A stretch of 15,956 bases of DNA from Candidatus Bathyarchaeota archaeon (GCA_018397055.1 JAGTQS010000032.1:1539-17494), one strand, 5' to 3'. Positions 1 to 7,136 are shown, numbered from the stretch's first letter. Numbers and translations are program-made. The notes: generated from the sequence alone by a model not told the origin.

Positions 1-1155
1 TGATTCCCTTTGAGTGTAGATTGTCCTTAGCAAGTCTGTTGCCTTAGGCCTTTCCATCGACAAAAGCAGTTTCCCAATGTGTTTACAAAACCTCTTGTTA
101 GGCAACATCTTGCTCCAGTCTGCGCAGTCATGGAGGATTGTTCTAGATTCAAAATCTATAACGATGTGATACTCTCTCACAGTGGCTTCAACATGCTTAG
201 AAGTTTCTTTTTCAATCCTTAATTCAGCGTCCTTGATGAGTGAAGCCCTTTTCAGTCTATCGACGTCGATAAAAGCGTGCATTAGACTTTCGAAACTCAG
301 ACCAGCTGGTTCGACATAAGCCTCCAGCCTAGCTGGCTTATAAGCTGTAGAAGCCTTGAAATATTCTTGCACCTTGTTTTTGGCTTCTGCTTGTTGCGGT
401 GTCAAAACTCCTAGCATTTCCAGGACCTGTAAGCAGTTTTCAACCGCATAGCCATGATAATGGTTATTGAAGTATCCGTAAACGGTACCAACCTTCTCTG
501 CTGCCTCCTTTATCTTCGGAACCCACGGCTCAAGCTCACTGGCACTATATCGATAGTTATACCAAGGTCTTGTCCCCCTGCCGTGCCACCTGAAATATGC
601 AAAGTCAGATGTAAAATGCGTCTCAGATGGGAGCAAAGGCTCGTCAACAATCGTGTAAGCAACCTTATACTTTGCCAGCAGACTCCAAGTTTCTTCCCTC
701 ATCCATGCTGGGTCTCTGAACTCAACAGCGAATCTAACATAGGTAGGAAGGACTTTAAAGAAATCTTCCAGTTCCTTTGGCTTGTAGTCAAACTTGGGCG
801 GCAGCTGAATGATTAAACAACCAAGCTTTCCGCTTAACCGAAGAGGTTCTAAGAGTTCTATGAACTTTTCAAGGTCTTCCTGCACTCCTTGAGATAAGTC
901 CAGCTTCTTTTCATGTGTAATCAATTTGGGAAGTTTGGCGGTGTAGACGAAGCCGTCCGGCGAGTACTTAACCCATCCCATAACCATGCCTTTCGAAGGA
1001 TATCGGTAAAAGGTGGAATCAATTTCAACTGTTTTGAAGACTCTTGCATAGGCTTGGAGCAGGCTCTTCTCCCTCTCCATGTAGAAGGGGCCAACCCAAT
1101 CTTTGTAACTCCATCCTGAAGTCCCAAGATAGACTTTTTCAAGCAATTCTTGCAT
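1..1155 (-). CDS. DUF72 (YecE-like) protein with SWIM-like C-terminal zinc motif, partial (3' end outside window)
   Basis: An open frame of 385 codons with no stop runs from ATG at 1155 to the left edge, so the C terminus is missing. The N-terminal two thirds is a DUF72 domain, a TIM-barrel-like family of unknown function: YLGTSGWSYKDW near residue 8, EIDSTFYRYP near 45, AVEFRDPAW, YFRWHGRG, and YGYFNNHYHGYAVEN. After it a tail of about 120 residues ends in a Cys/His cluster (C344, then C357-K-H359) that resembles a SWIM zinc finger, a motif associated with nucleic-acid or protein binding. The start is supported by GAGGTGAT just upstream. It lies 4 nt after the stop of the upstream DUF72 gene, so the two probably share a transcript. 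DUF72 assignment is firm; the zinc finger is a motif-level inference and the biochemical role is unknown. Confidence 0.85.
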   Translation of the reverse strand, partial: MQELLEKVYLGTSGWSYKDWVGPFYMEREKSLLQAYARVFKTVEIDSTFYRYPSKGMVMGWVKYSPDGFVYTAKLPKLITHEKKLDLSQGVQEDLEKFIELLEPLRLSGKLGCLIIQLPPKFDYKPKELEDFFKVLPTYVRFAVEFRDPAWMREETWSLLAKYKVAYTIVDEPLLPSETHFTSDFAYFRWHGRGTRPWYNYRYSASELEPWVPKIKEAAEKVGTVYGYFNNHYHGYAVENCLQVLEMLGVLTPQQAEAKNKVQEYFKASTAYKPARLEAYVEPAGLSFESLMHAFIDVDRLKRASLIKDAELRIEKETSKHVEATVREYHIVIDFESRTILHDCADWSKMLPNKRFCKHIGKLLLSMERPKATDLLRTIYTQRES

Positions 1156-1159
1156 TTCA

Positions 1160-2089
1160 TCACCTCAGAATAGAAGACAATGTTGCTACAACATCGTTTA
1201 TATTCTGGTATGTTCTTTCTGGCAGCATTTCAAGGTACTCTCTCACATGTATTCTTTTATCCCGGTTTAAATCAAACAATTTCCATCCTTGACTACTGAT
1301 GAGTTCCTGTTTTGTGGATGGAAACCTTGCGTCCTCCATTAGAACCTCTTCAAATGAAGGAAGCCCAATTGACCTTGTAACCATTGGAAACTTACCAGTC
1401 TCCTTATATATTTTTAACCTAGCAGCATCTTTGTACATTCTAACAAAATGGAAGCAGAGAACCACCTTTTACCGACGTCCACGCGACGCCTTATTGTCTA
1501 TTTCCATTAGCTCCTCGTCTGTGGGCTGATATATGTTATGATATCCTTTTCCAAAAAGTCTAGAATATAGTATGTCTGATTCGTAAGCAGGCATTTCCCC
1601 CTGTGAAAGATCAACACAATGAATAATGTTATGGTCACGCATTGTTTCAACAAGCCTAGGGGGCAGTTTGGAAGCTGAGGCCCCGCGTATCTCGAGAACT
1701 ATTCGGAGTTTTCCAAGGTTTACGGAATCAAGGAAATCTCGAAGAGCCCCACTAAGCTTTTCCGAAGAAATGGCATGCGGAGTTTGAAGGTGAAGAAGCT
1801 CGGCATTTAAGACTCTGCATATTTGTTTCATTGTTTCAAAAGTTTCGACTGTTTCTTTTCTAGGCTGGAGCTTCCATTCATGCGTGATTGAACGATGTGC
1901 CCTTACAGAGAATTGGAAATCCGGCGGGACAAGTTTCCTCCACTTTTCCACCTCTTTTAGTGCGGGTATGTGATAAAAAGTTGAGTTTACCTCAACAAAG
2001 TTGAATGCCTTCGAATAAGCGACCAAGGGGTGAACTCCAGGGATTTGGAAATATGCCCAGCCGCCAGCGCCTATGAGGTAATCTCCCAA
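1160..2089 (-). pseudogene. second DUF72 gene interrupted by one in-frame TAA
   Basis: The frame from TTG at 2089 gives 206 residues of DUF72 (YLIGAGGWAYF, EVNSTFYHIP, VLEIRGAS, YSRLFGKGYHNIYQPTDEEL) and then meets TAA at 1469-1471. The same frame continues directly with KVVLCFHFVRMYKDAARLK and about 100 more residues to TGA at 1160-1162. That continuation is what I expect of the C-terminal part of this DUF72 subgroup. With the stop read as an amino acid the protein would be about 309 residues, a normal family length. The TTG start has GAGG 7 nt upstream. Possible explanations are a recent nonsense mutation (AAA or CAA to TAA is one change), a sequencing error, readthrough, or reinitiation at GTG 1465 or ATG 1438 giving a split protein. 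TAA is not a known selenocysteine or pyrrolysine codon. It sits 4 nt upstream of the intact paralogue at 1-1155. Confidence 0.8.
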
Positions 2090-2219
2090 AACATTTCCTC
2101 ACGTTTAACAAAGGATTTTCATTTTAACTTACCTCTCTCCGACTATTAAGCGATACTTTTCGGCTAAACGTTTATTTGGCGAGAATCGGTTTTTCTACTT
2201 GTAACATGAGGAGTGCCTC
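2090..2219. promoter_or_regulatory. divergent promoter region between DUF72 pair and polymerase operon
   Basis: This 130-bp AT-rich gap separates divergent transcription units. Leftward, TTAAAATGAA (reverse strand, about 2117-2127) lies about 30 nt before the TTG start at 2089 and could be a TATA box. Rightward, TTTATTTGG at 2171-2179 lies about 25 nt before a plausible transcription start near 2200. The sequence TGAGGAG at 2207-2213 is a good ribosome site for the TTG at 2220. The TATA assignments are by eye only. Confidence 0.35.
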
Positions 2220-2924
2220 TTGTCGGTTTTGTCAGCTGAAAGGGTTAGACGCCTTTCCCTCGGAGTGCCAGTATTGGACGATGTTTTTCCAGGCTTTGAA
2301 GTTGGCGACTTTGCAGTTTTGCACGGAGACGCAGTCTCTTTCATGACTTTTCTTTTGTGTGTTCGAAGTCAGCTCGCCCCTGAAAATGGTGGCTTAGCCT
2401 CTCCAGTTGTCTTTGTCGATGGAGGAAACTCCTTCGACCCATACACGGTAGCTGAGATTGCGAGAGGCTACGGCTTAGACTCTAGACAAGTTCTAGAGAA
2501 CATTTACGTTTCAAGAGCTTTCACGGCGTATCAGCTTTCTTCCCTTATCCTAGAAAAACTTGAAGCTTTTTTGAAAGCTAAAGAAGCTAAGCTTCTATTT
2601 ATTTCAGACATCTCCACATTATTCTTTGACAGAGACATTCCTAAGACCGAAGCTAAGGACCTTTTCATGAAAGTCTGCGCGAAACTCTCGTCGATAGCAA
2701 CAAGCAGGCAAGCAATCGTCATTGTAAGCTACTTCCCGGAAAGAAGGTCCAAAATAGGGCTATTCTTTGACACCGTTTTGTTTGCAAAATCAAACGTTTT
2801 AGTCAAACTCAAGAGAACTGGAAAAATCTTGAGTTTCATCTTGGAAGACCATCCGCGTCTAAAAGCCTTCAGTATGGATCTGCCCACGGATTATACTCAA
2901 CTAACAGCTTTTATGGAGGTGTAA
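2220..2924 (+). CDS. RecA/RadA-superfamily paralogue with degenerate P-loop
   Basis: This 234-residue protein has the layout of a RadA/RadB/KaiC-type RecA core without an N-terminal helix-hairpin-helix domain. VVFVDGGNSFDPYTVAEIA (residues 63-81) and ENIYVSRAFTAYQL (93-106) closely match the region after the P-loop in archaeal RadA. LLFISDIS (125-132) matches the Walker B strand. The expected GxxxxGKT is replaced by HGDAVSFM at 35-42, which lacks the lysine and threonine, so nucleotide hydrolysis by the usual mechanism is unlikely. The TTG start at 2220 has GAGGAG upstream. The next gene starts 4 nt after its stop, and a B-family polymerase follows. An accessory role with that polymerase, comparable to bacterial ImuA beside ImuB/DnaE2, is inference from context. 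Another RecA-like regulator (RadB- or KaiC-like) is possible. Confidence 0.75.
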   Translation: MSVLSAERVRRLSLGVPVLDDVFPGFEVGDFAVLHGDAVSFMTFLLCVRSQLAPENGGLASPVVFVDGGNSFDPYTVAEIARGYGLDSRQVLENIYVSRAFTAYQLSSLILEKLEAFLKAKEAKLLFISDISTLFFDRDIPKTEAKDLFMKVCAKLSSIATSRQAIVIVSYFPERRSKIGLFFDTVLFAKSNVLVKLKRTGKILSFILEDHPRLKAFSMDLPTDYTQLTAFMEV

Positions 2925-2927
2925 GCC

Positions 2928-3197
2928 TTGGGAAGAACGGTTCCATCTTATAGGCAAGCCTTAGAAACGGAAATCATCCGCTGGGAAGGCTTTCGCAAAG
3001 CCCTTAGAGGAAAAGACCTGGAAGCCTTTGACCAAATGATGAATGCTTGCAGAATCTACGCCTCAGCAGGGGGCAGTGCCACAAGGCCCATCCTAACCGA
3101 AGCAATGTTTATGTCCATACTCCTCAACCAGCAAAAAGAGCTTATGGAGATTAAAGAGAGTCTTGAGCGCCTGGAAAAACAGCTTCGTAAGACTTAG
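2928..3197 (+). CDS. small helical protein of the polymerase operon
   Basis: This 89-residue charged protein begins GRTVPSYRQALETEI. It is predicted to be mostly helical and ends in a probable coiled coil (residues 66-88, QQKELMEIKESLERLEKQL). The TTG start follows GGAGGTG at 2914-2920. Its last 35 nt overlap the start of the polymerase gene in another frame, so expression is probably translationally coupled. I recall similar small archaeal proteins beginning G-R-T-x-P-S/T-Y-R near unusual polymerases, but their function is not established. An adaptor joining the RecA-like protein to the polymerase is a guess from gene order. No enzymatic motif is visible. Confidence 0.75.
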   Translation: MGRTVPSYRQALETEIIRWEGFRKALRGKDLEAFDQMMNACRIYASAGGSATRPILTEAMFMSILLNQQKELMEIKESLERLEKQLRKT

Positions 3198-5289
3198 CCC
3201 TATTCGAGGCTGGCTGCTAGACGTATACCCTTCAGGACCTAACCAGGTTACAGTATGGATTATTGCTGAAAATGGGGAGAGGGTTAGATTAGTTGACAAC
3301 TTTACTCCTAGAATCTATGTGTCAGGCGCCATTTCAGACCTTAAAACTCTGGCAGGTAAAATTGAAAATAGCGAGTCGGTTGCTGGAATGCGCTTTGCCG
3401 ATAAGTACGCAGATTTCATGGAAGCTAAGAAAAAGAAAGTGTTGGAAGTCGACATGACAGATTACCGTAGAACCCCATTTTTCGCCCGAAAAATCCTCAG
3501 ACTTGGCGGATACGAGCGCTTCCAACTGCACAACGTCGACGTTCCGATCTCACAAGCATACCTCTACGAAAAGGACATCTTCCCACTTGCACATGTAGTT
3601 GTTGTCGACACTGGAGAAAAGCTTTCATACGTCTTGCTAGACTCTGCCGAAAGAGTCGACTACGAAATCCCGCCTTTACGTTCCATGTGGCTGAACGTCA
3701 CCGTGAAGAAAGGACCGCTGCAAAGGTTTACAGATGAAATAGAAACAATATCCCTCGAGTTTGAAAACAAAACTACAATTATTGGAGACGGAAATGAAAA
3801 AGACAAGCTTCTGAAACTCGTCGAAACCGTAAAAAAAGTAGACCCAGACCTCGTATACACACATGGCGGTGACTCCTTTCTATTCCCCTATCTTGCCTAT
3901 CGAGCATTTGTCAATGGAGTTCTAAACGATTTTGTCTTGAGTAGAGATGCTATTCCCCTCAAGGCTAAGAAAGGCAGAGGCAGAACCTTCTTCTCCTACG
4001 GAAGAGTTTACCACAAGGCACCGCTACGCAGGCTTTATGGCAGAATACACATAGACGTCGACAACACATTCATATACACAGCCTGCGGCTTGGAAGGGCT
4101 GATTGAAGTCTCAAGAACCTGCCGGGTTCCGCTCCACACAGCCTCAAGGTCTTCAATTGGAAGCATAATGTCTTCGCTTCAACTCTACACAGCTTGGAAA
4201 GAGGAAATCCTGATTCCATGGAAGAAACGCGAGCCAGAAACATTCAAATCAGCATGGGAGCTTCTCGTCGCTGACCGTGGCGGGTTTGTCTTCGAGCCTA
4301 AACTGGGATTCCACACGGACGTATTTGAAGTCGACTTTACATCCATGTTTCCCATGCTAATGTTGAAACACAACATTTCTGCTGAAACTGTTCTCTGCAA
4401 ATGCTGTCCCAATTCAAAACTTAAAGTCCCAGAGCTTGGCTACAATATATGCGAGAAAAGACAAGGCATAGTTCCAAAAACCCTAGACATACTCCTAAAG
4501 AAGCGCTTAAAATACAAAAGCCTACTGAAGGATGCCCATGACGAGAAGTCGAAACACGCCTACAACATGCGCCAAGGAGCCCTCAAATGGATCCTCGTAA
4601 CATGTTTTGGCTATCTGGGTTATAGAAACGCAAGATTCGGAAAAGTCGACGCCCACATTTCAGTCTGTGCTTTTGCAAGAGACGCTCTACTCAAAACTGT
4701 TAGAATGGCAGAGGAAAGAGGCTTCGAAGTCGTACACGGCATAGTAGACTCATTATGGCTGAAAAAGCCAGAAGCTTCTCCCAAAGAAATCGTCGAATTC
4801 TGCCAAGAAGTTTCCAACGCAATCGGTGTCCCACTAAATGTAGAAGGCAAGTATCGCTGGATAGTCTTCCTACCCTCAAAAGTTTTGTCCGGCGTCCCTG
4901 TGCTCAACAGATACTATGGCGTTTTTGACGATGGCAGAGTAAAAATGAGGGGTATAGAAGCGCGTCGAAGCGACACTCCGCAATTTATCTGCAGAGCACA
5001 AATTGACATGATTAATAAACTCGCAAGCGCCTCAAATTTTCAAGGCTTCAAGGCAAAAATTCCAGAAGCATTAAACATACTAGCTAACTACGTAGACAAG
5101 CTACTCAAGAAACAAGTTGACATCAGTGAAATGTTGATAACAAAAAGATTGTCAAAATCACCGTCCCAGTACGTGCACAATGTTTTTCAAGCGATCGCAG
5201 CCAAACAATTGGAAAGAGCAGGTTTCGAAGTCCATTCAGGTCAAACAGTACAGTATGTAATCCTAGACGCAAAAAAACAAGAGAATTGA
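3163..5289 (+). CDS. B-family DNA polymerase, PolB2/Dpo2-type with altered motif C
   Basis: A 708-residue archaeal family-B polymerase. Motif A is DFTSMFP with catalytic D391. The fingers motif is LKKRLKYKSLLK (445-456). Motif B is LKWILVTCFGYLGY, with K475 kept but the usual N-S-x-Y-G changed to V-T-C-F-G. Motif C is HGIVDS (525-530) instead of YGDTDS, so the first catalytic aspartate is I527 while D529 remains. The thumb signature MRGIEARRSDTPQF (595-608) is normal. The exonuclease D-x-E motif is not recognisable near residue 190, so proofreading is probably absent. C412, C414, C415 and C430 between motif A and the fingers may bind metal. These traits match PolB2 (Dpo2). In Sulfolobus, Dpo2 is reported to be DNA-damage-inducible and to drive targeted mutagenesis, so a translesion role is likely rather than replication. 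The TTG start at 3163 has GGAGA 12 nt upstream and is the only start at the open end of the frame. Confidence 0.88.
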   Translation: MSAWKNSFVRLSPIRGWLLDVYPSGPNQVTVWIIAENGERVRLVDNFTPRIYVSGAISDLKTLAGKIENSESVAGMRFADKYADFMEAKKKKVLEVDMTDYRRTPFFARKILRLGGYERFQLHNVDVPISQAYLYEKDIFPLAHVVVVDTGEKLSYVLLDSAERVDYEIPPLRSMWLNVTVKKGPLQRFTDEIETISLEFENKTTIIGDGNEKDKLLKLVETVKKVDPDLVYTHGGDSFLFPYLAYRAFVNGVLNDFVLSRDAIPLKAKKGRGRTFFSYGRVYHKAPLRRLYGRIHIDVDNTFIYTACGLEGLIEVSRTCRVPLHTASRSSIGSIMSSLQLYTAWKEEILIPWKKREPETFKSAWELLVADRGGFVFEPKLGFHTDVFEVDFTSMFPMLMLKHNISAETVLCKCCPNSKLKVPELGYNICEKRQGIVPKTLDILLKKRLKYKSLLKDAHDEKSKHAYNMRQGALKWILVTCFGYLGYRNARFGKVDAHISVCAFARDALLKTVRMAEERGFEVVHGIVDSLWLKKPEASPKEIVEFCQEVSNAIGVPLNVEGKYRWIVFLPSKVLSGVPVLNRYYGVFDDGRVKMRGIEARRSDTPQFICRAQIDMINKLASASNFQGFKAKIPEALNILANYVDKLLKKQVDISEMLITKRLSKSPSQYVHNVFQAIAAKQLERAGFEVHSGQTVQYVILDAKKQEN

Positions 5290-5317
5290 AAGAAGAATCT
5301 CAGCGACCCCGCTGATA

Positions 5318-5464
5318 ATGGCTAATACAAAACCTGACTCACGCGAATACATAAAAATGCTAATTTCCGCAGCCGAATCTCTACTGGGAGTTTTCGGATA
5401 CACTAGAGACAAAATTCGAGACGAAATCTTGTTATATGAAAAGCAATTAGAGCTTTCGTGTTGA
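5318..5464 (+). CDS. possible 48-residue protein at the end of the polymerase operon
   Basis: ATG at 5318 opens 48 codons ending in TGA at 5462, starting 28 nt after the polymerase stop on the same strand. The product begins MANTKPDSREYIKMLISAAE and looks helical and amphipathic, with a normal soluble-protein composition. No clear Shine-Dalgarno sequence is present, and the frame has no alternative start upstream. If real it would be a fourth member of the polymerase operon. The evidence is composition and position only. Confidence 0.45.
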   Translation: MANTKPDSREYIKMLISAAESLLGVFGYTRDKIRDEILLYEKQLELSC

Positions 5465-5488
5465 ACCGTGTCTCGGATGCTTGTATTG

Positions 5489-5815
5489 CTACTTGTTTTT
5501 GTACTCTTCACGTGGCGGTGAGAACATGTCAACTACAACAGATTTTTCTAAGGCTTCAAGTGAATGGAGCATGTTCCCCCTAACAAGATACGAATCCCCT
5601 GATTGAATTATTCCTAAGTCTTCATTTTCTATCTTTAACCTCAATTTCCCATCAACAACATATCCAACTTGTTCACTCAGATGCTTGTGGAATGGGACTA
5701 CATTGCCCTTTTCATAGAACATAACCGTACACATAATATTTGTTCCTGTTGCAAGAGTTTTAAACGTCACACCTAGCGCTTTCTTTAAGTCCACCTCAGA
5801 TTGTCTAACAATCAT
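5489..5815 (-). CDS. single-domain cupin protein
   Basis: This 108-residue protein is a small cupin beta-barrel. Cupin motif 1 is PFHKHLSEQVGYVVDG, with metal-ligand candidates H43, H45 and E48 or Q49. Motif 2 is GDSYLVRGNMLHSLEA, with H84. Such proteins bind a metal and may be isomerases, dioxygenases or sugar/ligand sensors; the substrate cannot be told from sequence. It is convergent with the polymerase operon, and its 3' end contains the TTGTTTTTG tract (5491-5499) that could end transcription of the operon. A TATA-like ATTATATG on the reverse strand (5851-5859) lies about 40 nt before the ATG. Confidence 0.85.
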   Translation of the reverse strand: MIVRQSEVDLKKALGVTFKTLATGTNIMCTVMFYEKGNVVPFHKHLSEQVGYVVDGKLRLKIENEDLGIIQSGDSYLVRGNMLHSLEALEKSVVVDMFSPPREEYKNK

Positions 5816-5850
5816 ACAAGTAACCTTCTGTGAAAAACTAAGTCATGTAA

Positions 5851-5860
5851 CATATAATTG
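5851..5860 (-). promoter_or_regulatory. TATA-like box of the cupin gene
   Basis: Read on the reverse strand the sequence is CAATTATATG, about 36-45 nt before the cupin ATG at 5815. That is right for an archaeal TATA box with a leader of roughly 12 nt. Assigned by eye. Confidence 0.45.
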
Positions 5861-5873
5861 TTTTTTTACTCGC

Positions 5874-5941
5874 CGAAAATTTAAACTGATTTTTAAACCT
5901 AACCCCTGCACTTAAATTCGTGGCTCACGTTTAAATTCTCG
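5874..5941. repeat. repeat copy 1: 40-bp direct repeat with an inverted tail
   Basis: Positions 5874-5913 (CGAAAATTTAAAC ... TAAACCTAACCCCTGCACTT) match 6916-6956 at most positions, with one C-run length difference. Within the copy, CGAAAATTTAAAC (5874-5886) is also inverted as GTTTAAATTCTCG (5929-5941). The unit is therefore a roughly 68-bp imperfect inverted repeat. It lies just upstream of the phosphorylase-like gene. The rest of the 5816-6084 gap holds only the cupin TATA box and a TTTAAAG tract near 6050-6056 that could serve the rightward gene. Confidence 0.6.
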
Positions 5942-6084
5942 GTTTTCCGGGGTTCAAACCACCTTTAATTCGTTTGAAGTCTAGACGAAAACTACAATGT
6001 TTTCTCGTTTCACTTACACTTGAAACCTAAATTACCTGTAAGTTAAAAAGTTTAAAGCCTATTTTTCTTCTATCTTGACTTTGA

Positions 6085-6810
6085 GTGTTGAGTATTATGG
6101 GAAGGTTAAGTGAAGCTATATTCGGAAGAAAGAAGTTACCTGAAAGATGTGTGATTTATGCTGGTTCCTACATACCTAGAAGGAAGGACTGGGTGAAGAG
6201 CCTTTTTGATAGGTGGCAACGGATTAGGGGTCACTGGGTTAAGTATTCCTTTGCTTCTAGTGACGGTATTGAGTTTTTACTCATTTTCAATGTCTATGGA
6301 GCTGCTATGGTTCTTGAAATTATCCAGTTATTGAAAGATGGAGAAGCAAAAAGAGTCTTCTTTGTAGGTGCTTTAGGCGGTAAAGATTTGCCTGTTGGAA
6401 CATTAGTTTTACCTACAAGAACAATCGATAAAACTGGATTTGTCTCGTTAGACGATCCAAATAGGCAAATTGTAGAACCAAAAAAGGATTCTTTGGAAAG
6501 GTTAAGAAAGACCATTAAGAACTTAAGTCAAATCCATGTAGAAGGCACTATAGTTTCTGTCCCTTGCGTTCTCCACAACATAGACCATATCAAAAAATTC
6601 GTTGAGGAAAATTCTAGCATACTAGGTGCGGAACTAGAAACGTCCACATTCTATCACTACTCTCAGAAAGAACACTTTGAAAGTTACGCCCTACTTTACA
6701 TAGGTGATAATAAAAAGCACGATATTATTAGCGGAGCAAAAAATGTGCAAGAAGCAAGAAAAAGGTCGCTAAAAACTATAACCAAAGTTGCTGTGAAAAC
6801 CTTGAAATAA
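6085..6810 (+). CDS. nucleoside phosphorylase-like (PNP/UDP family) protein
   Basis: The open frame begins at GTG 6085, but ATG 6097 (MGRLSEAIFG) is the more natural start and gives 237 residues. Features of the PNP/UDP phosphorylase superfamily are FFVGALGGKDLPVGTLVLPT (residues 88-107 from the ATG), the family phosphate and base-binding loop, and GAELETSTFY (177-186), equivalent to the M-E-x-E region that contacts ribose. The N terminus is divergent and no N-terminal phosphate-site motif is obvious, so substrate and even catalytic activity are uncertain. Related domains also act as nucleotide-sensing effectors in defence systems. Neither start has a strong ribosome site, suggesting a short leader. 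It is a single gene flanked by two copies of a 40-bp repeat (5874 and 6916), which hints at a mobile or recently acquired cassette. Confidence 0.7.
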   Translation: MLSIMGRLSEAIFGRKKLPERCVIYAGSYIPRRKDWVKSLFDRWQRIRGHWVKYSFASSDGIEFLLIFNVYGAAMVLEIIQLLKDGEAKRVFFVGALGGKDLPVGTLVLPTRTIDKTGFVSLDDPNRQIVEPKKDSLERLRKTIKNLSQIHVEGTIVSVPCVLHNIDHIKKFVEENSSILGAELETSTFYHYSQKEHFESYALLYIGDNKKHDIISGAKNVQEARKRSLKTITKVAVKTLK

Positions 6811-6907
6811 AAAGTAGAGAACTACTCAAACTCTAAAGCTTAATTATTTTGTCATATTATAGCTAGCCAAAGTTTGGATTCCGGTAAGACCAAAGTTAGT
6901 CGCCTTC

Positions 6908-6980
6908 TTAAATTCCGAGAATTTAAACCGATGTCTAAACCTATCCCCCCGCACTTTTCACCGAACCCCCCACACTTTTG
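6908..6980. repeat. repeat copy 2 (40-bp direct repeat) with hairpin and a CCCCCCxCACTTTT doublet
   Basis: The stretch 6916-6956 is the second copy of the 5874-5913 repeat (CGAGAATTTAAAC ... TAAACCTATCCCCCCGCACTT). TTAAATTC (6908-6915) and GAATTTAA (6919-6926) form a perfect 8-bp hairpin around CGA. A second C-run with the same tail, CCCCCCACACTTTT, follows at 6966-6979. The C-run/GCAC core is shared with the larger elements at 9680, 11747 and 12720. The remainder of the 6811-7090 gap has no gene I can support. Confidence 0.6.
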
Positions 6981-7095
6981 AGGCTACTTACGCTTCCTAA
7001 GGACCTTGGCACATCAATGTCGGTTATATATCCAAACTCAGCTTCCACCCATTAGCAGCGCGCGCGAGCACATGTTGGGCATAACAAAACGCGAA

Positions 7096-7136
7096 ATGTA
7101 TTAATACAGAATATATCCTATTAAAATAGGATACTA
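7096..7136 (+). promoter_or_regulatory. promoter with perfect 20-bp palindromic operator before the zinc-ribbon gene
   Basis: TATCCTATT-AA-AATAGGATA at 7114-7133 is a perfect inverted repeat with 9-bp arms, ending 3 nt before the ATG at 7137. Upstream, GTATTAATAC (7098-7107) is itself a palindrome and sits where a TATA box would place the start site near 7125-7130, inside the operator. A dimeric regulator bound there would block initiation. The transcript would be leaderless or nearly so, in line with the lack of a ribosome site. Confidence 0.65.

Noticed and set aside
454..1292. Plus-strand and out-of-frame open frames of 68-120 codons across the first DUF72 gene
   Set aside because: They oppose or overlap a clear DUF72 reading frame on the minus strand and encode no recognisable protein.
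1469..1471. Recoding of the stop as selenocysteine or pyrrolysine
   Set aside because: The codon is TAA, whereas those amino acids use TGA and TAG; no recoding element was recognised.
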